Notes: generated from the letters alone by a model not told the origin. Positions 1 through 8,539 are shown, counted from the stretch's first letter. The stretch is DNA of 43,881 nucleotides from Paenibacillus sp. Soil522 (GCF_001428245.1 NZ_LMRV01000013.1:10584-54464), one strand, 5' to 3'. Made by a program: numbers and translations.

Positions 1-177
1 GATACCATTCCCATATTCGGCTGGGATGCCAGCGGCGATACCATTCCCATATTCGGCTGGGATGCCAGCGGCGATACCATTCCCATATTCGGCTGAGCCA
101 GCGGCGATACCATCCCCATATTCGGCTGGGATGCCAGCGGCGATACCATTCCCATATTCGGCTGGGCTGCCATCGGC
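1..177 (-). repeat. 36-bp in-frame tandem repeats in safA
   Basis: Five copies of a 36-bp unit occupy 1-36, 37-72, 73-105, 106-141 and 142-177, and a degenerate copy starts at 178. Read on the minus strand each unit encodes 12 residues, SPLASQPNMGMV or a close variant. The third copy is 33 bp, an in-frame loss of one codon. The array continues beyond the left edge, so its copy number is unknown. Confidence 0.95.
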
Positions 178-1448
178 GATACCATTCCCGGATTAGGAAA
201 TGCTGAAGTTCCTTCAAACATATTGTTATTTTCATACTGAAGAGGGCTCACCATTGGATGACCATAGCCCCATTCTGGGCCGGCACCGAGCGGCAAAGCC
301 GAAGGCGATGGATAGCTGCCTACGAACACTGTCCCTGGAGGACATTCGAAATAAGCATCGTCACCTTCACTTAACGGACTTACCATGTTGCTGAATGGAA
401 CGGGCTGCTGCCAGCCGCCATAACCTGTTTGTGGAGGCATTGCCATTGGATAGCCATAACCGTCGTGTCCCATCTGTGCTGGCATTGCCATTGGATAGCC
501 ATAACCGTCGTGTCCCTTCTGTGCTGGCATTGCCATTGGATGGCCATAACCGTCGTGTCCCTTCTGTGCTGGCATTGTCATTGGATCGCCATAGCCGTAC
601 CCGCCGTACATAGGCTTCTGTGTGGCCGGTGATAACGCCTCAGGCGCTTTAGGCAAATCATACAAGGATAATGCTTCCGTTGCCGGAATGCCATATTGTT
701 TGAACAAATCAACATTAGGCTTATATTCAGAATGGATCGGTTGAAGCTTCTTCTCTACCGGCTTCTCGATCGGCAGCGCTTTTTTCGCAGGCTGAACGGC
801 CGCCGGCTTAGGAGCAGGAAGAGGAGCCGGTGCTACAGGCTGCACAATTGGAGCAGTAGGCTTTTTTTCCTGAACAGGAGCGACCGGTGCTGGCGCTACC
901 GGAGCGACCGGCGCTGCAGGAACGGGTGCCACAGGCGCTGTCGGCGTTTTGCCCGGGATAGGACCTGTGGGCGTTTTCCCGATAATAGGAGCCGTAGAAA
1001 GCTTTCCGGCCAAGCCCTGTACGCCTTGCATGATGGAAGCAGGATTAAAGAAATTAGTACCGCCGGTACCTTGGCCTGTGCCGTTTCCGCCCGGCACCTC
1101 CTGCATCGACTCGTTAACCTTTGGTATGTTTACAATTTCACCGGTGAGCAGCACGTTCGGATTTTTGAGCTGAGGATTTGCTTTAATCATGTCCGCAAGC
1201 GGCACGCCCCAAGCCTTCGACAGCTTCCAAAGCGTATCACCCTGTTTCACGATATGCTGATGCATGATGTCCATTCCGCCTCCTGAGCCTCCCGTATGGC
1301 TCGATGGAATTTTTAGCTTCATTCCAACATCGATGACGTCCGGATTAGTGATGCCCGGATTCAGCTTCAAAATCTCTTCCAACGATACATTATACTTTTG
1401 GCCGATAAAATATAACGTGTCGCCTTTTTTTACAATATGGATTTTCAC
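1..1448 (-). CDS. safA: SafA-like LysM spore coat assembly protein (partial, C-terminus beyond window)
   Basis: The frame is open from a GTG at 1448-1446 to the left edge, giving at least 482 residues with no stop. An AGGAGG lies about 10 bases upstream of the GTG. Two LysM domains are visible, at about residues 4-48 (HIVKKGDTLYFIG...) and 66-109 (HIVKQGDTLWKLS...). A Pro/Ala/Val-rich linker follows, then Tyr/Gly/Pro/Met-rich tandem repeats. In B. subtilis SafA is a LysM coat morphogen recruited to the forespore by SpoVID; a SpoVID homologue is also in this window. LysM binds N-acetylglucosamine polymers, probably spore cortex here. Known SafA has a single N-terminal LysM, so two is a difference. 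It lies downstream of ilvE behind a terminator and is probably transcribed separately in the mother cell, although I could not find a convincing sigma-E promoter. The family call is fairly sure; the exact orthology is inferred. Confidence 0.85.
   Translation of the reverse strand, partial: MKIHIVKKGDTLYFIGQKYNVSLEEILKLNPGITNPDVIDVGMKLKIPSSHTGGSGGGMDIMHQHIVKQGDTLWKLSKAWGVPLADMIKANPQLKNPNVLLTGEIVNIPKVNESMQEVPGGNGTGQGTGGTNFFNPASIMQGVQGLAGKLSTAPIIGKTPTGPIPGKTPTAPVAPVPAAPVAPVAPAPVAPVQEKKPTAPIVQPVAPAPLPAPKPAAVQPAKKALPIEKPVEKKLQPIHSEYKPNVDLFKQYGIPATEALSLYDLPKAPEALSPATQKPMYGGYGYGDPMTMPAQKGHDGYGHPMAMPAQKGHDGYGYPMAMPAQMGHDGYGYPMAMPPQTGYGGWQQPVPFSNMVSPLSEGDDAYFECPPGTVFVGSYPSPSALPLGAGPEWGYGHPMVSPLQYENNNMFEGTSAFPNPGMVSPMAAQPNMGMVSPLASQPNMGMVSPLAQPNMGMVSPLASQPNMGMVSPLASQPNMGMV
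438..599 (-). repeat. 45-bp in-frame tandem repeats in safA
   Basis: Three near-identical 45-bp units (438-482, 483-527, 528-572) are followed by a diverged fourth. On the minus strand they encode PAQMGHDGYGYPMAM and variants in which Met-4 becomes Lys or Tyr-11 becomes His. The unit differs from the 36-bp repeat further along, so the protein tail holds two independent repeat families. Confidence 0.95.
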
Positions 1449-1552
1449 TCGCTGTTAACCTCCTGTCACGTTCTGAATAATCAGGCACTGCTAATGCCTA
1501 TTATCAATCCTTACATCCTATGCAGAATATGGGCAGGTGTCTCCACTTTCAC

Positions 1553-1605
1553 AAAAAAAATAGTAAAAAGCCGAGCTCACCCCTCAGGGTAAACCCGGCT
1601 TTCTT
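1553..1605 (-). terminator. Rho-independent terminator after ilvE
   Basis: Immediately downstream of the ilvE stop (1618) is a GC-rich imperfect hairpin. Its plus-strand arms start at aaagccgag and end at cccggcttt, closing on a ctca loop. On the minus strand it is followed by a run of U interrupted by ACUA (plus-strand A tract at 1553-1569). It closes the pheB-hom-thrB-pheA-ilvE unit and separates it from safA. Confidence 0.8.
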
Positions 1606-1617
1606 TTAAAGAATAAA

Positions 1618-2499
1618 CTATTCAAACGCTTTTACACCATCTACCGAGACGATTTTTCTAAATTCCTGAAGCAGCTTTGTTGTAACCGGACCTGCCTGTC
1701 CGGAGCCGATCTTGCGTCCATCGACCTCACGTACCGCGATTACCTCAGCCGCCGTGCCTGTGAAAAATACTTCGTCAGCGACATATACGTCATGAAGTGT
1801 AAACGGCTCTTCCTTCAGCTTGTAGCCATGGACGGCACAAAGCTCCATAATGGCAGCCCGGGTGATCCCTTCAAGAGCGCCAATGTAGCATGGCGGTGTA
1901 AAGACGGTGCCGTTTTTGATGATGAAAATGTTATCGCTCGAGCCTTCGGCCACATAGCCGTTGGAATTCAGCATAATCGCTTCACCGACACCCGCTAAAT
2001 TAGCTTGGATTTTCACCAAAATATTGTTTAAGTAGTTTAATGACTTAATCTTTGGATTCAGGGCATCCGGTATGTTGCGGCGCTGCGAGACAGACACCGA
2101 TACGAGACCGTTCTGATAAGCTTCCTCAGGATAAATGGCAAGCTGCTCTACAATGATGATGACCCATGCAGCAGGACAGCGCTTTGGATCGAGACCTAAA
2201 TTGCCGGGACCGCGGGAGACGATGAGGCGGATATAGCCGCCCTGCATCTCATTCCGGCGAATCGTCTCCACTAGTGCGGCCTGCATCTCCTCATGGGAGA
2301 GGGGAATGTCGAGCATAATTGATTTTGCCGAATCATACAGCCGGTCAAGATGCTCCTTGCATTTAAAAATATTGCCGTCATATATGCGGATGCCTTCAAA
2401 AATTCCGTCACCGTACAAGAATCCGTGATCGTAAACCGATATTTTAGCGTTCTCTTTTGATACATATTCCCCATTTAAGTAGATCCATTGCTGTGCCAT
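1618..2499 (-). CDS. ilvE: Branched-chain amino acid aminotransferase
   Basis: This 293-residue fold-type IV PLP enzyme transfers amino groups between Glu and the 2-oxo acids of Leu, Ile and Val. The motif IKSLNYLNNIL places the Schiff-base lysine at about K152. The substrate-loop sequence DHGFLYGDGIFEGIR sits at residues 24-38, and the C-terminal phosphate-binding segment GALEGITRA and the FFTGTAAEV motif are also present. D-amino acid transaminase and aminodeoxychorismate lyase share the fold, but the NYLNNIL sequence and length favour IlvE. An SD-like GGAGG lies 13 bases before ATG 2499. It is the last gene of the amino acid operon, 45 bp after pheA, and could also make Phe from phenylpyruvate, which would fit its neighbour. 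Confidence 0.9.
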   Translation of the reverse strand: MAQQWIYLNGEYVSKENAKISVYDHGFLYGDGIFEGIRIYDGNIFKCKEHLDRLYDSAKSIMLDIPLSHEEMQAALVETIRRNEMQGGYIRLIVSRGPGNLGLDPKRCPAAWVIIIVEQLAIYPEEAYQNGLVSVSVSQRRNIPDALNPKIKSLNYLNNILVKIQANLAGVGEAIMLNSNGYVAEGSSDNIFIIKNGTVFTPPCYIGALEGITRAAIMELCAVHGYKLKEEPFTLHDVYVADEVFFTGTAAEVIAVREVDGRKIGSGQAGPVTTKLLQEFRKIVSVDGVKAFE

Positions 2500-2544
2500 G
2501 TCCTGTCTTACACCTCCAAAAAGTATGTCGCTTGCGTCTGATGG

Positions 2545-3417
2545 TTAAGCGTTGTTGCTTTCTGCAAAGCTTGGATAGCTTCCCAAAATGCGGACCTGGC
2601 AGCCAATAGCTTCGATTTCTTGAATAGCTGCAGGCAGCAGTACCGTATCGAGCGCCATGTCGATGTCGATAAAGAAATAATAATTGCCCAGCTTTTTCTT
2701 GGTTGGACGGGATTCAATGCGGGATAAGTTGATTTTGCGCCATGCAAAGGCAGAAAGCACCTGATGAAGCGCGCCTGGATAGTCCTCAGGCAGCGTTATT
2801 AATATGCTCGTTTTCATCATATCTGATTGACGAGTCGTATATGGCTCTGAACCGACCAATAAGAAACGGGTATAATTGTTATCATGATCCGTAATGCCTC
2901 TCGCCAGCACATCCAGCTTTTCATTTGCGGCTGCTGTCATCGTGCCAATGGCCGCCCATCCGGCATTTGGGTTATTTTGAACGATACGAACGCCTTCGGC
3001 TGTGCTGCTTACATGTTCTGTCGCGGCATGAGGCAGATGCGTACGTAAAAACTGCAAACACTGCGCAATGGCTACGGGGTGGCTGATTACTTTAGTAATG
3101 CGCGAATAATCCATTTCCCCATCATTGTTCAACAGCTCTGATTGTCGGCCGATTAGGTTCTGAATAGACGGGTACACCCACTCCGCTTGAATCGGAATAT
3201 CAACCTCATGCACAAGCCAGTCCATATGCAGGCTTACGGAGCCCTCAATCGTATTCTCGATAGGAATGATGCTGTAGTCGCTAATCCCGTTTACCGTAGA
3301 CAAGAACACATCGGAAATAAGACGATGATGCTTACAATCAATCTCTTCTCCGCGAAAAAAATGTCTAGCCGCCTCATCCGATACGGAACCGGCCGGTAAT
3401 ACCGCTATTGTCTTCAT
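2545..3417 (-). CDS. pheA: Prephenate dehydratase
   Basis: This 290-residue enzyme converts prephenate to phenylpyruvate in phenylalanine synthesis. The PDT domain covers about residues 1-190 and contains the catalytic TRF motif at 183-185 and the IPIENTIEGSV segment. A C-terminal ACT domain (about 203-280) has the ESRP motif at 235-238 that forms the Phe feedback site. There is no chorismate mutase domain, as in Bacillus PheA. The N-terminus reads MKTIAVLPAGSVSDEAA, where most PheA proteins have a GPEGT/S-type motif, so that loop is diverged. The ATG overlaps the thrB stop by four bases (ATGA), indicating translational coupling. Confidence 0.93.
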   Translation of the reverse strand: MKTIAVLPAGSVSDEAARHFFRGEEIDCKHHRLISDVFLSTVNGISDYSIIPIENTIEGSVSLHMDWLVHEVDIPIQAEWVYPSIQNLIGRQSELLNNDGEMDYSRITKVISHPVAIAQCLQFLRTHLPHAATEHVSSTAEGVRIVQNNPNAGWAAIGTMTAAANEKLDVLARGITDHDNNYTRFLLVGSEPYTTRQSDMMKTSILITLPEDYPGALHQVLSAFAWRKINLSRIESRPTKKKLGNYYFFIDIDMALDTVLLPAAIQEIEAIGCQVRILGSYPSFAESNNA

Positions 3418-4436
3418 ACCTTAACGTCTCCTTTAATTCTGTCCGGAAGAGGAGTGGTGAACTGCTTGGAAACATCCTCTACCGTAATTTGCGGGCCATG
3501 CACGCATGGAGACAGCCATAGCGTCTTCGCATTGATGCCCTCCTGCTTCAATGTATTCAGCAGAAATTGTTCCAGCGGAGTTTTGTCTGAGTTGTCATTA
3601 GTCGCAATGATCTCACTATCCGGCAACTCGAACGAGTTATTATCCTCGACAAATGCGATCAGTGTCGGTCCTGCTCCGCTAAGCGCAACGCCAAGCGCGC
3701 CATGTTCAACCGCGCGCTCCAGAATGGTCGTCATGCCGGGAATCAACGCGGCACGGTAAGGCTGATGCAGGCGATCCTTCATCGCATGACGGATGATGCC
3801 CAGCTCGCCGCTTGCTAGCGCCGCAACGAGCAAAGAGCTGCGTCCGACATTAAATATGGCGTCTGCCATACTGATTTGCTGCGGCAGCGCATGACGCGCT
3901 TTCTCCGTCGACAGCTGGAATGCCGGGATCGCGACGAGCGTCTTGAGACTGGGATGCGGCTCCAACCGTATGTAGTCGGCTCGCTCCCCATCCCAAGCGG
4001 AGACGACGATGCCCCCGAATAAAGACGCGCCCACATTATCAGGATGCCCCTCTAATGCCGTTGCCATTTGAAACAGCTTATCATCGGGCAACGGGCTGCC
4101 GATCAATGCATTCGCGGCAACGAGCGCTCCCACAATTGCCGATGCGCTGCTGCCAAGGCCGCGCGTAAGCGGAATATCGCTGTGCATCGAGATCGAGAGC
4201 TCCGGCACCGCAACGCCCGCCTCCTTGAAGACAAGCTGTGCAACCTTATAGATCAGATTCGTTTTGTCTTTCGGCAAGCCTTTCAATTGATCGCCGAAAA
4301 ATTGGAATTCCGTCTGCTCAGCGACGCTCAGCTCAATCCATGCATATAAGGAGAGCGCCATTCCAAGCGTATCGAAGCCTGGGCCTAAATTGGCCGTGCT
4401 TGCCGGCACTTTTACAATAACTCTGCGATTATTCAT
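3414..4436 (-). CDS. thrB: Homoserine kinase
   Basis: This 340-residue GHMP-family kinase phosphorylates L-homoserine on the way to threonine. Visible motifs are the N-terminal VKVPASTANLGPGFDTLGMAL, the ATP-binding PLTRGLGSSASAIVGA near residue 90, and a C-terminal ALSGAGPTLIAF. At 340 residues it is somewhat longer than the usual 300-310; an insertion rich in Asn/Asp (FVEDNNSFELPDSE...) follows the third motif. It starts just after hom with AGAAGGG as SD and overlaps pheA by four bases. thrC is not in this window. Confidence 0.93.
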   Translation of the reverse strand: MNNRRVIVKVPASTANLGPGFDTLGMALSLYAWIELSVAEQTEFQFFGDQLKGLPKDKTNLIYKVAQLVFKEAGVAVPELSISMHSDIPLTRGLGSSASAIVGALVAANALIGSPLPDDKLFQMATALEGHPDNVGASLFGGIVVSAWDGERADYIRLEPHPSLKTLVAIPAFQLSTEKARHALPQQISMADAIFNVGRSSLLVAALASGELGIIRHAMKDRLHQPYRAALIPGMTTILERAVEHGALGVALSGAGPTLIAFVEDNNSFELPDSEIIATNDNSDKTPLEQFLLNTLKQEGINAKTLWLSPCVHGPQITVEDVSKQFTTPLPDRIKGDVKV

Positions 4437-4441
4437 AAGGC

Positions 4442-5728
4442 TTACCCTTCTACGCGGTAGACGCTCTTCACTTTGTGAACCACATCCAGCGATTCGAACG
4501 TTGCGAGTACCTTCTGGATGGCTGCTTTATTGGCATCATGAGTGATGATGATAATTTCAGCTTCCTGATTAGACGGAGTCGGCTGCTGCAGCACGGACTC
4601 CAAGCTGACTTCAAAGTCAGCGAATACTTGCGTAATGCGTGCAAGCACGCCGGCGCGGTCTGCTACTTTTAACAGCAAGAAATATTTAGACGAGATTTGC
4701 TCATCGGTTTTCAGCTTCTTCTCTTTGTAAGCAAGGCTTCCCTGCATTCCGTTGACGCCAAGCTTCAGGTTTTTCACTACCGCGACTAAATCGGAAACGA
4801 TTGAGGTAGCCGTCGGAAGCTCACCTGCACCTGCGCCGTAAAACATCGTTTCGCCAACGGCTTCACCATACACATAAACGGCGTTAAACACGCCGTTAAC
4901 CGATGCTATTGGATGCGATTGCTTTACCATCGTCGGCTGCACGCTAATGCTAATCAGATCATCCTGGCGCTCTGCGATGCCAAGCAGCTTCACTTCGTAG
5001 CCAAGACGCTTCGCATACAAAATATCCTCTTTGCTTACCGAAGAAATCCCTTTAACCGAAACATCCTCAAGCGCTACGTTCGCGCGGAAACCGATGGTTG
5101 CAAGAATCGTCATTTTGCGCGCTGCGTCAAGTCCTTCGACATCCGATGTTGGATCAGATTCCGCATAGCCCAGCTCCTGGGCCTCCTTAAGCACGTCCAA
5201 ATAAGATGCGCCCTCTTGACTCATTTTTGTCAAAATAAAGTTTGTTGTCCCGTTCACGATACCCATAATTTTATTGATGCGATCGGAAGAGAAACCTTCA
5301 ACGAGCGTACGAATAATCGGAATACCGCCAGCTACGCTTGCTTCATACAGAACATCGCAGCGATTCTCTTGCGCTTTCGCCAATATTTCGGGCCCATGCA
5401 GCGCCATCAAATCTTTATTCGCCGTTACGACATGCTTGCCGAGGGAGAGTGCTTCCAAAATATACTCCTTCGTAAGCCCAATTCCGCCCATCACCTCAAC
5501 GATGACGTCGATGTCAGGGTGGCGGATAATATCCCAAGGATCCTCTGTGAGCTTATCTTTGTCAATCGCGATATTACGCGCTTTGTTCTTGTTCTGAACG
5601 AGTATCTTTTCAATAACGATCGGCGAACCGACCTGACTTGCCAAATCCTCCTGATGTCCTTCAACAATACGGACTACGCCTGTGCCAACCGTTCCTAGAC
5701 CTAACAAACCTACTTTAACCGGCTTCAT
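4442..5728 (-). CDS. hom: Homoserine dehydrogenase
   Basis: This enzyme reduces aspartate semialdehyde to homoserine, the branch point to threonine and methionine. The Rossmann motif GLLGLGTVGTGVV lies at the N-terminus, the catalytic region has VVTANKDLMALHG and YEASVAGGIPIIRTL, and NGTTNFILT marks the family. A C-terminal ACT domain (about residue 350 on, starting YFLLLKVADRAGVLARI) indicates feedback control. An in-frame GTG at 5734 overlaps the SD (GGAGGGTG), so I place the start at ATG 5728, six to seven bases after GGAGG; this gives 428 residues. Only six bases separate it from thrB. Confidence 0.93.
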   Translation of the reverse strand: MKPVKVGLLGLGTVGTGVVRIVEGHQEDLASQVGSPIVIEKILVQNKNKARNIAIDKDKLTEDPWDIIRHPDIDVIVEVMGGIGLTKEYILEALSLGKHVVTANKDLMALHGPEILAKAQENRCDVLYEASVAGGIPIIRTLVEGFSSDRINKIMGIVNGTTNFILTKMSQEGASYLDVLKEAQELGYAESDPTSDVEGLDAARKMTILATIGFRANVALEDVSVKGISSVSKEDILYAKRLGYEVKLLGIAERQDDLISISVQPTMVKQSHPIASVNGVFNAVYVYGEAVGETMFYGAGAGELPTATSIVSDLVAVVKNLKLGVNGMQGSLAYKEKKLKTDEQISSKYFLLLKVADRAGVLARITQVFADFEVSLESVLQQPTPSNQEAEIIIITHDANKAAIQKVLATFESLDVVHKVKSVYRVEG

Positions 5729-5753
5729 ATACACCCTCCATTATCAATTTTCG

Positions 5754-6191
5754 TTATCCTTGTCCGATGACCGAAGCTTTTCGTACGCCTGCCTGGCTGC
5801 GAAGCATTTCGACCAGCGATGACAGTTCCCCGGAAAGCTGCGAAATATCGACTGAAATGACGACGTTAGCGAAGCCTTGTAGCGGAATGGTCTGGTTCAT
5901 AGTCAGCACATTGCCTTCCAAGCTTGCTACCATGCTGAGCACGTTCGAGAGCACGCCCGAGCGATGCTCCAAATCCATGGAAATCGTCGCGATACGTTCA
6001 CGTTCCAGCTCATTAAGCGCATAGACGCCATCTTTATACTTGTAAAAAGCGCTTCGGCTGAGACCTGCGCGTTCAACCGCTTCATGAACAGTTGCCGCTT
6101 CGCCCCGGCTAAGCATTTCCTTTACTTGTATCGTCTTCAAAATCGCTTCCGGTAAAATGTCCTCCCGAACGACATAATAGCGTTCAGTCAC
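5754..6191 (-). CDS. pheB: ACT domain protein PheB (UPF0735 family)
   Basis: This 145-residue protein is the first gene of the amino acid operon. The N-terminal half has a helix-turn-helix-like segment (TVHEAVERAGLSRSAFYKYKDGVY, about 37-60). The C-terminal half (about 68-145) is an ACT domain (ISMDLEHRSGVLSNVLSMVASLEGNVLTMNQ). In B. subtilis pheB sits between obg and pheA; here it heads hom-thrB-pheA-ilvE instead. Its molecular role is not established; an amino-acid-responsive regulatory role is an inference from the HTH plus ACT layout. The start is GTG 6191 with GAGGAGG about eight bases upstream. Confidence 0.88.
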   Translation of the reverse strand: MTERYYVVREDILPEAILKTIQVKEMLSRGEAATVHEAVERAGLSRSAFYKYKDGVYALNELERERIATISMDLEHRSGVLSNVLSMVASLEGNVLTMNQTIPLQGFANVVISVDISQLSGELSSLVEMLRSQAGVRKASVIGQG

Positions 6192-6234
6192 TATTCGTCC
6201 TCCTCAAAAAGACAATTGTTCACCTATAGTGGAC

Positions 6235-6263
6235 ATTATATCGGAATACATGGCTTGGAGCAA
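6235..6263 (-). promoter_or_regulatory. Sigma-A-type promoter of the pheB-hom-thrB-pheA-ilvE operon
   Basis: On the minus strand TTGCTC (6263-6258), a 17-base spacer and a perfect TATAAT (6240-6235) lie about 44 bases before the pheB GTG. No T-box, leader peptide or attenuator is evident in the short 5' leader, so control probably depends on trans-acting factors or enzyme feedback. Confidence 0.75.
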
Positions 6264-6277
6264 TAGGCAAAATGCGA

Positions 6278-6299
6278 AAAGACGGCTTTCGCCGTCTTT
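6278..6299 (-). terminator. Hairpin terminator between the pheB promoter and obg
   Basis: A perfect 9-bp stem (aaagacggc 6278-6286, gccgtcttt 6291-6299) closes on a four-base loop. On the minus strand the stem is followed by only a short T tract. It lies just downstream of the obg start region's 3' neighbour, that is, after the obg stop at 6323 in transcription order, and insulates obg from pheB. Confidence 0.65.
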
Positions 6300-6322
6300 A
6301 TTCCTTAATATGTGCTCGTGTT

Positions 6323-7648
6323 CTATCCGTTTGGATTGTAGTCACTGCCCTCGAAGAATTCGAATGCGAAATCACCAATTTGCACCATGTCGCCATCTTT
6401 GGCACCCATCTTACGAAGCTCAGCATCGACACCCATTTTGCGCATCGTACGCGCAAAGCGCATAACCGCATCGTAGGAAGTCAAATTCATTCGCTTCATG
6501 TATTTATCAATACCTTCGCTGACGATGACGTACACTTCATCTTCCTTATGGATGGTGAATGTCGTTTCTTCACGCTTCTCGTAAGTGTAGACCTTGCGTT
6601 CAGCAACATCCTTAACGTCTTCGATCTCAACCTGCTCGGATACCGTATCGAGAACATCAGCCGCTTTGTAGAGAAGCTCCTGCACCCCTTGCTTCGTTAG
6701 CGAGGAGATCGGCAGAATCTCATATTTGCGGTCGCCGCTTGCTGCTGCAAGCTGCTCCTTAAACAGTTCAAGCTGCTCCTCGGAGTCCGGCATATCCATT
6801 TTGTTAGCTGCGATAATTTGCGGCCGGTCTGCCAGCTTCGCGTTATAGAGCACAAGCTCTTCGTTAATTTTCACCCAGTCTTCAAAAGGATCACGTCCTT
6901 CGGAAGCGGACATATCGATGACATGGACAATAACCCGTGTCCGTTCAACGTGGCGGAGAAACTCGTGTCCGAGTCCTACGCCCTCGTGTGCGCCTTCGAT
7001 TAAGCCCGGCAAATCGGCCATAACGAAGCTTCGGCCATCACCTACGTCTACAACGCCGAGATTTGGCGTTATCGTCGTAAAGTGATAAGCGCCAATTTTT
7101 GGCTTGGCTCCAGAAACGACAGAAAGCAAGGTAGACTTGCCCACGCTAGGAAAGCCGACAAGACCTACATCCGCCATTACCTTAAGCTCAAGCACAACCC
7201 AGCGCTCTTGCCCTTCTTCACCGTTCTCTGAGATATACGGAGCAGGATTGTTCTGCGTAGCAAAGCGAATGTTGCCGCGTCCGCCGCGTCCGCCTTTTGC
7301 GATGACAATCTGCTGTCCGTGACGTGTCATATCTGCGATGACTTCCTGTGTGTCATCATCCACGATTACGGTTCCCGGAGGAATACGAACGATCGTGTCC
7401 TCTGCGCCCGCACCATGCATGCTTTTAACTTTGCCGCGCTCGCCGCGATTAGCCTTGAAATGCTTCTGATAGCGGAAGTCCATCAGCGTGCGAAGCCCTT
7501 CGTCAACTTGAAAAATCAAGTCGCCGCCGCGGCCTCCGTCACCGCCTGCAGGCCCGCCTTGCTCGACATACTTCTCACGGCGAAACGAAACGATACCATC
7601 GCCTCCGTCGCCGCCCTTTACAAATATTTTCGCTTTATCGACAAACAT
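6323..7648 (-). CDS. obgE: GTPase Obg
   Basis: This 441-residue essential GTPase is associated with the 50S ribosomal subunit. The glycine-rich Obg domain (1-158) starts [18 protein letters not shown]. The G domain has G1 GFPSVGKS (165-172), G3 DLPGL (212-216) and G4 NKMD (282-285). A C-terminal OCT domain (about 355-430) follows, as in Bacillus Obg. It is downstream of spo0B with a 13-bp gap, the same order as in B. subtilis, where Obg influences the sporulation phosphorelay and the stress response. Confidence 0.97.
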   Translation of the reverse strand: MFVDKAKIFVKGGDGGDGIVSFRREKYVEQGGPAGGDGGRGGDLIFQVDEGLRTLMDFRYQKHFKANRGERGKVKSMHGAGAEDTIVRIPPGTVIVDDDTQEVIADMTRHGQQIVIAKGGRGGRGNIRFATQNNPAPYISENGEEGQERWVVLELKVMADVGLVGFPSVGKSTLLSVVSGAKPKIGAYHFTTITPNLGVVDVGDGRSFVMADLPGLIEGAHEGVGLGHEFLRHVERTRVIVHVIDMSASEGRDPFEDWVKINEELVLYNAKLADRPQIIAANKMDMPDSEEQLELFKEQLAAASGDRKYEILPISSLTKQGVQELLYKAADVLDTVSEQVEIEDVKDVAERKVYTYEKREETTFTIHKEDEVYVIVSEGIDKYMKRMNLTSYDAVMRFARTMRKMGVDAELRKMGAKDGDMVQIGDFAFEFFEGSDYNPNG

Positions 7649-7661
7649 GTTGTGCCCCCGT

Positions 7662-8399
7662 TCATGCGCGCATTTCCGCCCTCAGCAGCATCTTTGCATA
7701 CGGATGCTCGAAGTTGATCGGCTGCATTGGCGCGCCTTCCAACTGCTGTTGTATTTTTTGCTTCCATTGCTGTTCGTTCATGAGTTCGCCATCATAATAG
7801 AAGGCTGCATACAATGCTTCCTCATCCAGCGATAGCTCCAGCGTAAGAACAGCAGTATTACCGTAGCCAGGCTTCGCCCCAAACCGATATGCGTTAATCG
7901 TTTGAATGAGCGTGTCGGCTATTTGATCGGCATCTGCCGTTATTTCATTTAAATGAATATCACCTTTCACAACGATCTGCAGCTCCAGCGTATTCGTTAT
8001 CGTGCGAAACGATTGAATGAAGCTAATGAGAGAGGGAACGCCAAGCTTTGAAATACTGCTCTCCATAGCCATCCGTTCACTTATTTTCTCCACATACTCG
8101 GCCGCTTTATCCAGCTTTTTGAGCTGAATATAACCGAATACGACTTGTAAGTCATTCATCCAGTCATGGCGATGATGGTTGAGAGTCCGTATAGCAGAAC
8201 TTTGCAGGGATTGAATCGTCCGCGTAGTCCGCTCCGCATGCTCTTTCCGTTCTGTTCGTATCCAGTAAGTTGCTACAGCTATAAGCCAAACGAGAAAGAC
8301 AGCAGTTAACCACACTTTAGTGGGCCAAATAAGTACTGCGGCACAAGGCAATAAAATCGTTGCCGCCGCGTAATATTTCGCCGTTGTTAAGCGTTCCAT
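7662..8399 (-). CDS. spo0B: Spo0B-like sporulation phosphotransferase with N-terminal membrane segments
   Basis: The motif [15 protein letters not shown] contains the likely phosphoacceptor His at about residue 78, matching the SRHDWMN motif around His30 of B. subtilis Spo0B, which moves phosphate from Spo0F to Spo0A. The C-terminal part is a degenerate ATPase-like region of the Spo0B type. The position between rpmA and obg agrees. Unlike the soluble 192-residue B. subtilis protein, this one has 245 residues with two hydrophobic spans (about 9-25 and 29-47), so it is probably membrane anchored. It could also be read as a minimal sensor kinase remnant, but no N, G1 or G2 ATP boxes are seen. 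The SD is weak (AGTAGG). Confidence 0.82.
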   Translation of the reverse strand: MERLTTAKYYAAATILLPCAAVLIWPTKVWLTAVFLVWLIAVATYWIRTERKEHAERTTRTIQSLQSSAIRTLNHHRHDWMNDLQVVFGYIQLKKLDKAAEYVEKISERMAMESSISKLGVPSLISFIQSFRTITNTLELQIVVKGDIHLNEITADADQIADTLIQTINAYRFGAKPGYGNTAVLTLELSLDEEALYAAFYYDGELMNEQQWKQKIQQQLEGAPMQPINFEHPYAKMLLRAEMRA

Positions 8400-8478
8400 C
8401 GATTAAACCTACTTTCTTCGTATTTCTTAGCTTATCCAGTATATCATGCGGCCGATCTACGGTCATCAGCCTCGAAAT

Positions 8479-8508
8479 AAAAAAAACCGGCCAAGCGATG
8501 CAGGCCGG
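8479..8508 (-). terminator. Rho-independent terminator after rpmA
   Basis: The plus-strand arms ccggcc (8487-8492) and ggccgg (8503-8508) form a 6-bp GC stem, followed on the minus strand by a run of T. It ends the rplU-prp-rpmA transcript before spo0B; read-through may feed spo0B-obg, as no separate promoter was found. Confidence 0.8.
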
Positions 8509-8539
8509 GTCTTGGTGCGTATATAAGATTGAGATTGTA

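Noticed and set aside
1..177. 36-bp repeats resembling a CRISPR array
   Set aside because: The units are contiguous with no unique spacers and keep a reading frame (12 residues per unit) inside the safA coding sequence.
395..632. Plus-strand frames over the 45-bp repeats
   Set aside because: They are antisense to safA and open only because the repeat length is a multiple of three; no SD or family match.
4913..5698. 261-codon plus-strand frame
   Set aside because: It is fully antisense to hom, whose protein is clearly conserved; no start signal.
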